From Pseudarthrobacter sp. AL07 (GTDB taxonomy: Bacteria > Actinomycetota > Actinomycetes > Actinomycetales > Micrococcaceae), in assembly GCF_029960665.1 (NCBI RefSeq), contig NZ_JASBRB010000006.1:1-64000 (forward strand): a DNA stretch of 64,000 nt, in the 5' to 3' direction. How positions within the stretch are numbered: the first letter of the stretch is position 1; each line of letters begins with the position of its first letter. The notes beneath the pieces were generated by a model. It was given only the letters and a program-made list of their open reading frames with translations, was not told the DNA's origin and made no database searches. Below, one piece after another: positions 7,237-15,866 of this stretch. A program made the translations under genes and the position numbers.

Positions 7237-8343
7237 ATGGTAAGCACCCCAAGCGGTTCTGATCCGATTGACCCAGCCCCGTCCGGCCCCGAAGCTGCCG
7301 CGCCTGCCGCGCTGAAACGGCGGCGCGTGATCGCGGCGGTGCTGTCGCTTGTACTGGTGGCCGTCGTCGTCGTGTCCGCCCTGGTATTCACCCGGCCAGC
7401 CGCGGATGTTGCGGCCCCGGCGCCCATCATCGCTGACTCCGCCACCCCCACCCCCACTCCGTCGGAGACGCCGCCGCCGGCACCGGCCCTTCCCCCGCCG
7501 CCCGAACCCATCGCGGAACTCCCTGCGGCGCCCATGAACATCCTGGTGATCGGCAGCGACAGCCGCGCCAACGCCCGGGAGCAGGCGGCCATCACCCAAG
7601 CCACCGGCGAATCCCAGGACCACCGCGCCGACACCCTGATGCTGGTCCACGTCCCGGCCGACCGCCGCAGTGTGCACGTCGTCTCCCTCATGCGGGACCT
7701 CTACGTCAACATCCCCGAGTATGGCTTCGCCAAGATCAACGAAAGCCTGCAGGCGGGCGGCATACCGCTGGCCACCCGGACGGTGGAGTCCCTGATGGGG
7801 ACCCACATCGACCACACCGTCATGCTGGATTTCAACGGGTTCAAGACGCTCACGGACGGGCTGGGCGGAATCGACGTGAACGTCACAGTGCCGTTCCAGT
7901 CCACGCACGAAACGCAGCACGTCTTCACGGCGGGGGTGAACCACTTGGACGGCCAGGCGGCACTGGAATTCGTCCGCGAGCGCTACGCCTTCGTTGACGG
8001 CGACTTCCAGCGGGTCCGGAACCAGCAGACGTTCCTCCGCGCCATCCTCGCCCGGCTGACCAGCGACGGCGCCCTGCACGATGTGACCGCAGTACGGGCC
8101 CTGGTGAGTTTCGCCGCCGGCTACCTCACCGTGGACCAGGGCTTTGATCCTGTGGGCGTGGCGATCCTTGCCTACGGAATGCGCGGCATCGACCCCAATG
8201 CCGTTGTTTCGCTCACGCTGCCGACAGCCGGGGTGGGCACGGCACCAGGAGGGGCGTCGGTGGTGTTCCCGGACTACGGCGGGATCGCCCAGGTGGCGGC
8301 GGCCATGCGCGAAGGCCGGCTGCCCGAGTACGCCGGCGGATAG
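7237..8343 (+). CDS. LytR-CpsA-Psr (LCP) family glycopolymer ligase
   Basis: This 368-residue type II membrane protein has an Arg-rich cytosolic start, one membrane span at about residues 29-51 and a Pro-rich linker. The extracellular LCP domain begins at MNILVIGSDSRAN. Conserved features are visible: HRADTLMLVHV, SLMRDLYVNIP, FAKINES and FVRERYAFVDGDFQRVRNQQ, which include the pyrophosphate-binding arginines. LCP enzymes move lipid-linked glycopolymers onto peptidoglycan. It follows a LMW phosphatase gene on the same strand after about 110 bases. The ribosome site is weak. Confidence 0.92.
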   Translation: MVSTPSGSDPIDPAPSGPEAAAPAALKRRRVIAAVLSLVLVAVVVVSALVFTRPAADVAAPAPIIADSATPTPTPSETPPPAPALPPPPEPIAELPAAPMNILVIGSDSRANAREQAAITQATGESQDHRADTLMLVHVPADRRSVHVVSLMRDLYVNIPEYGFAKINESLQAGGIPLATRTVESLMGTHIDHTVMLDFNGFKTLTDGLGGIDVNVTVPFQSTHETQHVFTAGVNHLDGQAALEFVRERYAFVDGDFQRVRNQQTFLRAILARLTSDGALHDVTAVRALVSFAAGYLTVDQGFDPVGVAILAYGMRGIDPNAVVSLTLPTAGVGTAPGGASVVFPDYGGIAQVAAAMREGRLPEYAGG

Positions 8344-8381
8344 AACGCCGGGCAACACGATCCGGGTACTAGCGGGCACCC

Positions 8382-8418
8382 ATGAAGCGGCCCCCTGCTG
8401 TGCCAGGGGCCGCTTCAT
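8382..8418. terminator. Bidirectional hairpin between the LCP gene and the Pro-rich gene
   Basis: ATGAAGCGGCCCC pairs perfectly with GGGGCCGCTTCAT around an 11-base loop. It lies between convergent genes ending at 8343 (plus) and 8426 (minus), so it can serve both. No strong T-run follows. Confidence 0.75.
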
Positions 8419-8425
8419 TGGTGAC

Positions 8426-8623
8426 TTAACTCCGGGTGGGGTCCGGCCGCAGCGGTGCCGGCCCCGGATCCGGGACGGGCAGCGGGCCTGGAGGTTCCGG
8501 CGTCGGGATGGGGCTGGGCCCGTCGGGTCCCGGGTGGCCGGGATGGGTGGGGCCCGGGTTAAAGGGGTCCGGGCCTGGTTCCGGCGGGAACGGCTCTGGT
8601 TCGTGCACTGGCGGGATGGTCAT
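8426..8623 (-). CDS. Small proline-rich protein
   Basis: This 65-residue protein starts MTIPPVHEPEPFPPEPGPD and is about 45 percent proline with acidic and glycine residues; it has no membrane segment and no fold I recognise. ATG at 8623 is preferred over the one 21 bases upstream because AGGGGAAG sits at the right distance. Its compositional bias can arise by chance on GC-rich DNA, but the good ribosome site and shared terminator support a real gene. Probably disordered and cytosolic. Confidence 0.55.
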   Translation of the reverse strand: MTIPPVHEPEPFPPEPGPDPFNPGPTHPGHPGPDGPSPIPTPEPPGPLPVPDPGPAPLRPDPTRS

Positions 8624-8767
8624 GGAACTTCCCCTCTCACTCATGGCGCGTGCGCCTTTGCGTGATCAGGATACTCCCGCCCGCCATCAACGCTCTCTCA
8701 CATCCTGCAGAAATTTCCCGAACGCTCTCTCACTCCGGCTGTGAGTGCGTTCTAGTCCGACCTAGTT

Positions 8768-9184
8768 CTAGGCCGGACGGCGCAGCCGGACCGGGCGGGA
8801 AACCGGCGCCTTGGCTGCTTGGCCGGCTTCCTGCATCCGCGGGACGGCAAAGGTCACCACCAGGCGGGCGTTCGCGTCGTCCGTGGACCTGATGGTCAAG
8901 CTTCTGGTGCCGGGCGGCACGGACGGGGTGAATACCTGCAAGTTCCGTGAGCCCACACTGGCCGAATCCCTCAATGTGTAGAGCGTGCCCCAATGGTCTT
9001 CGATGGCAATTTCCGGGATGGCCATCCCGGCAGCGGATTCCACGTGGATGTTGACCACCAGGCACGTGCTCCAGACTTCGACGGAGAGCACCGTGAACTC
9101 AGCGCCCCGTGTCAGGTGCAAGCCGTACGTGGGCGGCAGGAGCACCTTCCGGAGGATGCCTTTCGGAATGAGGTTTCGCATCAT
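8768..9184 (-). CDS. Hypothetical protein, beta-rich
   Basis: This 138-residue protein is unrecognised. The start is MMRNLIPKGILRKVLLPPT, followed by alternating hydrophobic stretches (FTVLSVEVWSTCLVVNIHVE, then IEDHWGTLYTLRDS and TRSLTIRSTDD) that suggest a beta-sandwich. The tail is basic and Pro/Ala-rich. ATG at 9184 or 9181 could start it; a G-rich run precedes both. It has no signal peptide and no membrane span. It is transcribed away from phoD and has no evident operon partner. Confidence 0.65.
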   Translation of the reverse strand: MMRNLIPKGILRKVLLPPTYGLHLTRGAEFTVLSVEVWSTCLVVNIHVESAAGMAIPEIAIEDHWGTLYTLRDSASVGSRNLQVFTPSVPPGTRSLTIRSTDDANARLVVTFAVPRMQEAGQAAKAPVSRPVRLRRPA

Positions 9185-9354
9185 CGCCCCCAAAATTTAC
9201 TAAGAGTGCTTACAGTTAGACGCGATAATGACGCCCTGTCAAGGTCCCGCTCCGCGTTCTGTGGCAACCCACAAGAGCTCAAGTTAACCCGCGCCACGCC
9301 GGGTGTTCATCCGGTGGAAACGGGCTGTGTATTCGCCCCCGGCAGGGTGGGCCT

Positions 9355-11016
9355 ATGACTGATATCTCACGCCGCACCATCGTCAAAGGTTCCGTCCTCG
9401 CAGCAGCGCTGGCGGCCGCGCCCGCCGCCGCCAACGCCAGCAGCTTCCGGGCCGGCCGGTCCGGGATCCCCCTCGTCCGGAACCGCCTCACCCTGCCCAG
9501 CGGCATCGCCACCGGCGACGTCACCTCGGATTCCGCCGTGCTCTGGTCCCGATCCTCCGCCGCTGGCCGGATGACCGCCACCTTCCGCGCCGTGGACGAC
9601 GGCGGCACTGTACTGAGCGGGCGGGGTGCCTTCGAACGCACCCTCCGCGGTCCCAGAGCCACCCAGGCGTCGGACTTCACGGCCAAAATCCGCGCCAACC
9701 ACCTCCCCGCCAACACCCGCTTCGCGCTGGAGATCAGTTTCGAGGACGACGGCGGCGCGGCCGGCGAGACCGTCAAGGGAACCTTCCGCACGGCCCCCGA
9801 CGCCGGGACCTTCAACGGGGAGGGACGCACCGGCGGTGACCTCCCGCCGTCGGACGCCCAAAGCTTTGTCTGGACCGGCGACACCGCCGGCCAGGGCTGG
9901 GGCATCAACGAGGAGATCGGCGGCATGCGCGGCTACCGGGCCATGCATAACACCCGGCCCGACTTCTTCATCCACTCCGGCGACACCGTCTACGCCGACG
10001 GCCCCATTGCCGAGACCGTGGTGGAGAAGGACGGGCAGGTGTGGCGCAACCTGGTCACGGAGGAGATCTCCAAGGTGGCCGAAACGCTCACCGAGTTCCG
10101 CGGCCGGCACCGCTACAACTCCCTGGACGCCAACATGCGCGCCATGTTCGCCGACGTTCCGGTGATCGCCCAGTGGGACGACCACGAGACCCACAACAAC
10201 TGGTACCCGGGCCAGATCATCGACGACCCCCGCTACACCGTCCGCGACGTCAACACCCTCGCAGCGCGTGGCCGGCAGGCGTGGCAGGAGAACATGCCCA
10301 TCGCTGACAGTTCCGCGCTGTGGCGCCCCGGAACGTTCGACGACGGCGGGCACTACCAGCCGGCCCGCATCTACCGGAAGATCCCCCGCGGTCCGCAGCT
10401 GGACGTGTTCTGCCTGGACATGCGCACCTTCAAGTCACCCAACACCGACGGCAAGGAAGCCCACGCCACCTCCATCCTTGGCCAGGAGCAGGTGGACTGG
10501 CTGATCCGCGAGGTTTCCAAGTCCAAGGCGACCTGGAAGGTGATCGCCGCGGACCTGCCGCTGGGCATCATCGTCCCGGACGGTGCCGTGAACCAGGAAA
10601 GCCTGGCCAACCGCGACCCCGGTGCGCCGCTGGGCCGCGAGCTCGAAATCGCCGAGGTGCTGAGCGCGTTCAAACGGAACCGGGTGAAGAACGTTGTGTG
10701 GCTGACGGCCGACGTGCACTACTGCGCCGCCCACCACTACTCCCCCGAGCGCGCGGCCTTCACGGACTTCGATCCGTTCTGGGAATTCGTGGCCGGGCCC
10801 ATCGCCGCCGGATCCTTCGGGCCCAACCCGATGGACGGGACGTTCGGACCCGAGGTGGTATTCGCCAAGGCCGGACGCTTCCCTGGCGAATCACCGCGCG
10901 ACGGCGAGAACCAGTTCTTCGGCCACGTCCAGCTGGGCGAGGACTCGTTCACGGTCAGCCTGCGGAACGCCAACGGCGCCACGGTCTTCTCGCAGGTGCT
11001 GACGCCGGAGCGGTGA
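9355..11016 (+). CDS. phoD: PhoD-type alkaline phosphatase, Tat-exported
   Basis: This 553-residue protein carries a Tat signal (SRRTIVKGSVLAAALAAAPA) at its start, as PhoD enzymes do. An N-terminal fibronectin-like PhoD_N region is followed by the catalytic domain. Metal-binding signatures are visible: WTGDTAGQGWG, HSGDTVYADGP, QWDDHETHNNW and WLTADVHYCAAHHY. The enzyme is a calcium/iron phosphodiesterase and monoesterase that releases phosphate outside the cell. A PHO-box was not recognised upstream. A strong hairpin follows the stop codon. Confidence 0.93.
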   Translation: MTDISRRTIVKGSVLAAALAAAPAAANASSFRAGRSGIPLVRNRLTLPSGIATGDVTSDSAVLWSRSSAAGRMTATFRAVDDGGTVLSGRGAFERTLRGPRATQASDFTAKIRANHLPANTRFALEISFEDDGGAAGETVKGTFRTAPDAGTFNGEGRTGGDLPPSDAQSFVWTGDTAGQGWGINEEIGGMRGYRAMHNTRPDFFIHSGDTVYADGPIAETVVEKDGQVWRNLVTEEISKVAETLTEFRGRHRYNSLDANMRAMFADVPVIAQWDDHETHNNWYPGQIIDDPRYTVRDVNTLAARGRQAWQENMPIADSSALWRPGTFDDGGHYQPARIYRKIPRGPQLDVFCLDMRTFKSPNTDGKEAHATSILGQEQVDWLIREVSKSKATWKVIAADLPLGIIVPDGAVNQESLANRDPGAPLGRELEIAEVLSAFKRNRVKNVVWLTADVHYCAAHHYSPERAAFTDFDPFWEFVAGPIAAGSFGPNPMDGTFGPEVVFAKAGRFPGESPRDGENQFFGHVQLGEDSFTVSLRNANGATVFSQVLTPER

Positions 11017-11041
11017 GGAGGGCCGCCGTCGGGCGTTGAGA

Positions 11042-11068
11042 TGGCCCCCGGCTCAACGCCGGGGGCCA
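11042..11068 (+). terminator. Hairpin terminator after phoD
   Basis: TGGCCCCCGGC and GCCGGGGGCCA form a perfect 11-base stem around a five-base loop, starting 26 bases after the phoD stop. The rest of 11069-11401 holds no gene; its only other structure is the long palindrome at 11261-11329. Confidence 0.75.
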
Positions 11069-11260
11069 CCGTATCGGGAGGGTCACCCGCAGACTGCCGA
11101 TGCGCTATCTGGCGCTGTGGCGTGCCCAAACGGCTATTCGCCCTCAAGAGGCAGATGAAAAAGAAACGCGTCCGGATCCTCCCGGTAATGCCGTTCTAGC
11201 ACCGGGCGGGGGACGTTTCAAGGGGTTCCGACGGGTAACTTTGGCTGCCTGCCCAGCCCG

Positions 11261-11329
11261 CCCCGTTGATCTATCACTTAGAGTCGCTTTGCCCCGGGTT
11301 TAGGGACCATAAGTGATAGATCAACGGGG
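11261..11329. repeat. Intergenic palindrome, family A, copy 1
   Basis: CCCCGTTGATCTATCACTTA and its exact reverse complement TAAGTGATAGATCAACGGGG flank a 29-base centre. The same core, GTTGATCTATCACTTA plus a nearby GTCGC, recurs as an inverted pair at 23901-23961, so this is a dispersed repeat family. It lies between phoD and the oligopeptidase B gene. Confidence 0.85.
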
Positions 11330-11401
11330 GCAGGAGGGGCCGCGCTACCCCGGTAGCGAACGGCCGCGCCGTTGTCCGCGCGGCTCTATATATTGAAAGG
11401 C

Positions 11402-13642
11402 ATGACCCAGACTCCGCTGCAGGATTCCGCCAGTTCCTCCGCCGCTACCGCCCCCGCACCGCCCGTCGCCAAGAAGGTCCCGCACGAGCGGACGCACCAC
11501 GGGGACACTTTCGTGGACAACTACGAGTGGCTGCGCGAGAAGGAATCCGCCGAGGTGGTGGAGCACCTGAAGGCCGAGAACGCCTACCAGGAGGCGGTCA
11601 CCGCGCACCAGGAGCCGCTGCGCGAGGCCATCTTCCAGGAAATCAAGGGCCGCACCCAGGAAACAGACCTGTCAGTCCCGAACCGCAAGGACGGCTGGTG
11701 GTACTTCAGCCGCTCGGTTGAGGGCAAGGAGTACGGCATCCAGTGCCGCGTCCGCGCCCAGGACTCCGGCAACCCCGTGGCCGACTGGACTCCCCCCGCG
11801 GTGCAGGCCGGCGTCGAGATCCCCGGCGAGGAAGTGCTGCTGGACGGCAACATCGAAGCCGAAGGCGAGCCGTTCTTTTCGGTGGGCGGCTCGGCTGTCA
11901 CGGTGGACGGGAACCTTTACGCCTACGCCGTGGACAATGCCGGCGACGAACGTTTCACCCTTCACGTCAAGGACCTCCGCACGGGCGAACTCCTGCCGGA
12001 CGTCGTCGAGAACATCTTTTACGGCGTCAGCTTCTCCCCCGACGGCACCCGCATTTTCTACACCGTGGTGGACGATTCGTGGCGCCCGTACCAGGTCAAG
12101 TCCCACGTCCTGGGCACCCCCGTCGCCGACGATGAGGTGATTTACCAGGAGGACGACGTCGCCATGTGGCTGGGCTTTGAGCTCTCCTCTGACAGGCGTC
12201 ACCTCGTGCTGGGCATCGGCTGCTCCGAGTACAGCGAGACCCGCCTGCTGCGTTTTGATGACCCGACGTCGGCCCTCACCACGGTGATTTCGCGGGACGA
12301 GCGCGTCCTCTATGAGGCCGAACCGTTCCTGCTCACCGGTCCTGACGGCGAAAAATCAGAGCGCATCCTGCTCACCCACAACCGCGGTGCCATCAACTCC
12401 ATGGTCTCCCTGGCGGACCCGGCCGAGCTCGCCAAGCCGCTGGCCGAGCAGCACTGGATCACCGTCGTCGAGCATTCCGACGACGTCCGCGTCAACGGTG
12501 CCGGCGTCACCTCCACGCACCTGATTGTGTCCGTCCGCAAGGACACCATCGAACGCGTCCAGGTGATGGGACTGGCCGGCCTCGGTACGCCCGCTCAGGA
12601 AGCTCCGGTGGAACCGGCGTTCGATGAGGAGCTGTACACGGCCGGAGTGGGCGGTTCGGACTACGAGGCACCGGTCATCCGGCTGGGCTACACGTCCTAC
12701 TTCACGCCGTCGCGCGTCTACGACTTTGTGCTGCCCACCCCGGCTTTGCCGCTTGGTGAGCTGCTGCTCCGCAAGGAAAGCCCGGTGCTGGGCGGCTACT
12801 CCGCCGGCGACTACGTGGCCACCCGCGAATGGGCCGACGCCGCGGACGGCACGCGGATCCCCCTGTCTGTGCTGCGGCACAAGAGCGTCAAACAGGATTC
12901 GACGGCGGCTGGCCTGGTTTACGGGTACGGCTCCTACGAACTGAGCATGGACCCCGGTTTCGGCATCGCCAGGCTGTCGCTGTTGGACCGTGGTGTGGTG
13001 TTTGTGATCGCGCATATCCGCGGCGGCGGCGAGCTGGGCCGGCACTGGTATGAGGACGGCAAGAAGCTCACCAAGAAGAACACGTTCACCGACTTTGTGG
13101 ACGCCACCGACTGGCTGGCCACCTCCGGGTGGGTTGATCCGTCCCGGATTGCGGCTCTGGGCGGTTCTGCGGGCGGGCTGCTGATGGGTGCCGTGGCCAA
13201 CCTGGCGCCAGAAAAGTATGCCGCGGTGGTGGCGCAGGTGCCGTTTGTGGATGCCCTCACCACCATCCTGGACCCGGAGCTTCCGCTGTCCGCCCTAGAG
13301 TGGGAGGAATGGGGCAACCCCATCACGGACCCGGACGTGTACGCCTACATGAAGTCGTACTCGCCGTACGAGAATGTGCATTCAGTCGCGTACCCCAAGG
13401 TGGCCGCGGTGACCTCGTTCAACGACACGCGCGTCCTCTACGTGGAGCCGGCCAAGTGGGTCCAGGAGCTGCGGAACAAGACCACCGGCACGGAGCCTGT
13501 GGTGATGAAGATCGAGATGGACGGCGGCCACGGCGGCGCGTCCGGGCGCTATGTCCAATGGCGCGAGCGGGCGTGGGACTACGCGTTCCTCGCCGACTCC
13601 CTCGGCGCCAAGGACCTGCTGCCCGGGGCTGGCCTCAAGTAG
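11402..13642 (+). CDS. ptrB: Oligopeptidase B (prolyl oligopeptidase family S9A)
   Basis: This 746-residue cytosolic serine peptidase cleaves small peptides after basic residues. It has the family layout, an N-terminal seven-bladed beta-propeller (about residues 60-420) followed by an alpha/beta hydrolase domain. The catalytic triad is visible: Ser in GGSAGGLLMG, Asp in SFNDTRVLY and His in MDGGHGGASGRY. The HIRGGGELGRHWYEDGK segment is characteristic of oligopeptidase B. ATG at 11402 has AAAGG just upstream. It stands alone, with repeat elements on both sides. Confidence 0.93.
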   Translation: MTQTPLQDSASSSAATAPAPPVAKKVPHERTHHGDTFVDNYEWLREKESAEVVEHLKAENAYQEAVTAHQEPLREAIFQEIKGRTQETDLSVPNRKDGWWYFSRSVEGKEYGIQCRVRAQDSGNPVADWTPPAVQAGVEIPGEEVLLDGNIEAEGEPFFSVGGSAVTVDGNLYAYAVDNAGDERFTLHVKDLRTGELLPDVVENIFYGVSFSPDGTRIFYTVVDDSWRPYQVKSHVLGTPVADDEVIYQEDDVAMWLGFELSSDRRHLVLGIGCSEYSETRLLRFDDPTSALTTVISRDERVLYEAEPFLLTGPDGEKSERILLTHNRGAINSMVSLADPAELAKPLAEQHWITVVEHSDDVRVNGAGVTSTHLIVSVRKDTIERVQVMGLAGLGTPAQEAPVEPAFDEELYTAGVGGSDYEAPVIRLGYTSYFTPSRVYDFVLPTPALPLGELLLRKESPVLGGYSAGDYVATREWADAADGTRIPLSVLRHKSVKQDSTAAGLVYGYGSYELSMDPGFGIARLSLLDRGVVFVIAHIRGGGELGRHWYEDGKKLTKKNTFTDFVDATDWLATSGWVDPSRIAALGGSAGGLLMGAVANLAPEKYAAVVAQVPFVDALTTILDPELPLSALEWEEWGNPITDPDVYAYMKSYSPYENVHSVAYPKVAAVTSFNDTRVLYVEPAKWVQELRNKTTGTEPVVMKIEMDGGHGGASGRYVQWRERAWDYAFLADSLGAKDLLPGAGLK

Positions 13643-13694
13643 CCCATCGGACCCCTGGATCTCGCTCCCCACCCGCTCCCTCACCGGGCCGAAT

Positions 13695-13718
13695 CCGGTG
13701 GTTGAGCTTGTCGAAACC
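13695..13718 (+). repeat. Dispersed repeat family C, copy 1
   Basis: The 24-base element contains GGTTGAGCTTGTCGAAACC. Related copies lie at 14554 (reverse), 17571 (both orientations as one palindrome) and 20711 (reverse). This copy sits between the convergent ptrB and SRPBCC genes, 14 bases before the SRPBCC stop codon. Confidence 0.85.
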
Positions 13719-13731
13719 CGGATCTCGCGGC

Positions 13732-14199
13732 TCAGCTGTCATCCCTGCCGTATTCGGGGTGCTCGGCCAGAAGTTCGGCCAGAGTCTCGAGGTTGGCATG
13801 GACGGTGCGGGACTGGGCTTTTTCCACAAACCGGTCGGCGAGTTTGCCGAATACCCCGCCCAGTCCCGACGCGGCGTCGATCCGGTAGTTGAGGCGGGTC
13901 CCGTCACCTTCAGGAGCGAAGGCGGTGGATACCGTGAAGTCCATCTTTCCTTCCACCGACTTGGAAACGAAGCGGCTTGGTGGCTCGAATTCCGTCACTT
14001 CCGTGGTCCAGTCGAATTTCCGTCCCACAATCTTGCTGGTTCCTTTGGCCCGCGTGCCCAGCCCAACGGGCCCGGTCCCGATTTGTTCCGCGTGCACCAC
14101 GGACGAGTCCCAGACCGGAATATTTTCGCTGTTCGACACGAAGTTGAACACTTCCTGTGGCGGGCGGGCAATGTAAACAGTTTCTTCCACGACAGGCAT
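13732..14199 (-). CDS. SRPBCC family protein (START-like fold)
   Basis: This 155-residue protein starts MPVVEETVYIARPPQEVFNF with AAGGAG seven bases upstream. The opening strand, then PPQEVFNFVSNSENIPVWD, is the standard start of polyketide cyclase/SRPBCC proteins, which bind hydrophobic ligands in a deep pocket. Further strands (LNYRIDAASGLGG) and a long final helix (ADRFVEKAQSRTVHANLETL) complete the fold at normal length. Ligand and role are unknown. It is flanked by inverted copies of repeat family C. Confidence 0.85.
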   Translation of the reverse strand: MPVVEETVYIARPPQEVFNFVSNSENIPVWDSSVVHAEQIGTGPVGLGTRAKGTSKIVGRKFDWTTEVTEFEPPSRFVSKSVEGKMDFTVSTAFAPEGDGTRLNYRIDAASGLGGVFGKLADRFVEKAQSRTVHANLETLAELLAEHPEYGRDDS

Positions 14200-14329
14200 C
14201 GGATTCTCCTTGGACACGCCTGTTGCCAGCGCGGCGTGGCCGGCAGCTAAGCACAACGACAGTTTCGTCCTGGCGCACCAGACAGTCAATGGCGTCCGGA
14301 AACCTCCGATGGGCTCAGCTCCGCGCAGT

Positions 14330-14545
14330 CTATTCTTCGGCGAGGATCGCGTAGACCAACTCTGTTGCCCACTGGTTTTTGTAGTGCCATTTGTCCACAA
14401 ACCTGGCTTCCAACCGCATTCCCAGCCGTTCGCATAAGGCGGCGGACGCGGAGTTCAGAGCATCGAGCCGCGCCTCGATCCGGCGCATTCCCAGCTCCTC
14501 GAACCCCAGCTTCAGCACGGCATCCGCTGCTTCGATAGCCATGTC
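14330..14545 (-). pseudogene. GNAT acetyltransferase, C-terminal fragment
   Basis: About 70 codons read AIEAADAVLKLGFEELGMRR, IEARLDALNSASAALCERLG, then NQWATELVYAILAEE and a stop. This is the C-terminal third of a RimJ/RimL-type GCN5-related acetyltransferase, including the helix after motif A and the NSAS...ERLGM motif B segment. The N-terminal acetyl-CoA binding half is missing. Homology stops within about ten bases of the family C repeat at 14554, so the gene was probably truncated where that repeat lies. Nothing suggests the fragment is still expressed. Confidence 0.8.
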
Positions 14546-14553
14546 GAGATCCG

Positions 14554-14575
14554 GGTTTCGACAGGCTCAACCACC
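14554..14575 (-). repeat. Dispersed repeat family C, copy 2, overlapping the ackA stop
   Basis: GGTTTCGACAGGCTCAACC (plus strand) is the reverse complement form of the family C element. It lies exactly at the junction between the truncated acetyltransferase and ackA and supplies the last ackA codons and stop (GGTGGTTGA on the minus strand). Confidence 0.85.
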
Positions 14576-15721
14576 AACGACGGCGGCAGTCGCCTCTGCG
14601 ATGGCACGCTCCTCGTCGGTGGACACCACCAAAACGGGGATGACGGACGAAGCAGTGGAAATCACCCGCGGTTCCCTGGACCGCTGACTGTTCAGGCCGG
14701 CGTCGAGCTCTATGCCCAGTGCGTGCAGCCTGTCAGTCACGAGGGCGCGGAACTGGTGCGAGTTTTCGCCGATCCCCGCCGTGAACACGAGCGCCTTGGC
14801 ACCGCCGACGGCCACGTGGTAGCCGCCGACGTACTTTGCGAGCCGGTAGGACGTGACTGCGAGCGCCATTGAGGCCTTGGCGTCACCGGCCTCTGATGCC
14901 TCCACGACCGAGCGCATGTCGTTGTTCCCGGCGAGCCCCTTCAACCCCGATTCACGGTTGAGCATGGTGTCGATGTCCTCCGGCGTCCACCCGATCCGGC
15001 CGAGGAATACCAGGATGGAGGGATCGAGGTCGCCTGAGCGGGTGCCCATCACCAGGCCCTCCAACGGAGTGAAGCCCATGGACGTGTCCACCGAATGACC
15101 GCGACTGATGGCCGTGACGGAGGCGCCGTTCCCCAAGTGGGCGATCACGCCGTCGAACTCTTCCATGGGAAGATCCAGCAGCGCGGCTGCGCGCTGCGTG
15201 ACGTACTCGTGCGAGGTGCCGTGGAAGCCATAGCGGCGGATGCCGTGGTTCGTGTAGAGCTCGTCCGGGACGGCGTAGCGCCAGGCGTGCTCGGGCAGGG
15301 TGCGGTGGAAAGCGGTGTCGAACACGGCCACCTGCGGCAGGTCCGGCCACTTCTTGCCGATGGCGCGGATGCCCAGGACGCTGGCGGGATTGTGCAGCGG
15401 CGCGAGGGGGCTGAGTCGCTCGATGGCGCGGGTGATCTCGTTGTCGATCAGCACCGGCTCGGCGAACCGCTCGCCGCCGTGCACCACGCGGTGGCCCACC
15501 GCCGTCAGTTTGATGTCCCCGAGCTCGGCATGGATCGCGGCATCAACCTGCTCCGCCGCCTCCGCGTGGTCCCGGGGGCCCTCGATTTCGCCGTCGCCAT
15601 CACCGCCGTTGCCCATGCCGATCTTCTCGATCAGCCCTTCGGTCAGCACAACGCCGGCGGCCACGTCACGGACCTGGTACTTGAGCGAGGACGAACCGGA
15701 GTTGATGACGAGTACAAGCAT
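14567..15721 (-). CDS. ackA: Acetate kinase
   Basis: This 384-residue enzyme interconverts acetyl phosphate and acetate with ADP/ATP. The start MLVLVINSGSSSLKYQV carries the N-terminal phosphate signature. HRVVHGGERF, FHGTSHEYV, HLGNGASVTAI and FTAGIGENSHQ are the other family motifs, all intact. ATG at 15721 has GGAGG upstream. The last residues VVGG and the stop come from an inserted family C repeat, so the natural C terminus may have been slightly changed. Its usual partner pta survives only as a relic at 17630-18003, so acetyl phosphate must come from elsewhere or the enzyme serves another route. Confidence 0.95.
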   Translation of the reverse strand: MLVLVINSGSSSLKYQVRDVAAGVVLTEGLIEKIGMGNGGDGDGEIEGPRDHAEAAEQVDAAIHAELGDIKLTAVGHRVVHGGERFAEPVLIDNEITRAIERLSPLAPLHNPASVLGIRAIGKKWPDLPQVAVFDTAFHRTLPEHAWRYAVPDELYTNHGIRRYGFHGTSHEYVTQRAAALLDLPMEEFDGVIAHLGNGASVTAISRGHSVDTSMGFTPLEGLVMGTRSGDLDPSILVFLGRIGWTPEDIDTMLNRESGLKGLAGNNDMRSVVEASEAGDAKASMALAVTSYRLAKYVGGYHVAVGGAKALVFTAGIGENSHQFRALVTDRLHALGIELDAGLNSQRSREPRVISTASSVIPVLVVSTDEERAIAEATAAVVGG

Positions 15722-15817
15722 GGGGCCTCCTGAAGCCTTGGTACCGCGGGCACAGCTGACGAGGTGGTGCTGGAGCCTGGCGCAATGCTCCCCGGAATCC
15801 ACTCTATAAGTTGCCCC

Positions 15818-15854
15818 TTGGATACGTCGGTTGCAAATGATAATGATTCTCATT
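15818..15854 (+). promoter_or_regulatory. Zur-type operator overlapping the mrf-rpmJ promoter
   Basis: AATGATAATGATTCTCATT at 15836-15854 is a 19-base near-perfect palindrome. Its core TGATAATGATTCTCA differs at two positions from the actinobacterial Zur box TGAAAATGATTTTCA as I know it. A plausible promoter TTGGAT (15818) - 17 bases - TAATGA (15841) puts the -10 inside the box. Repression by zinc-loaded Zur is strongly suggested by the zinc-starvation genes downstream. Confidence 0.82.
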
Positions 15855-15866
15855 AGAGTGATCGGC

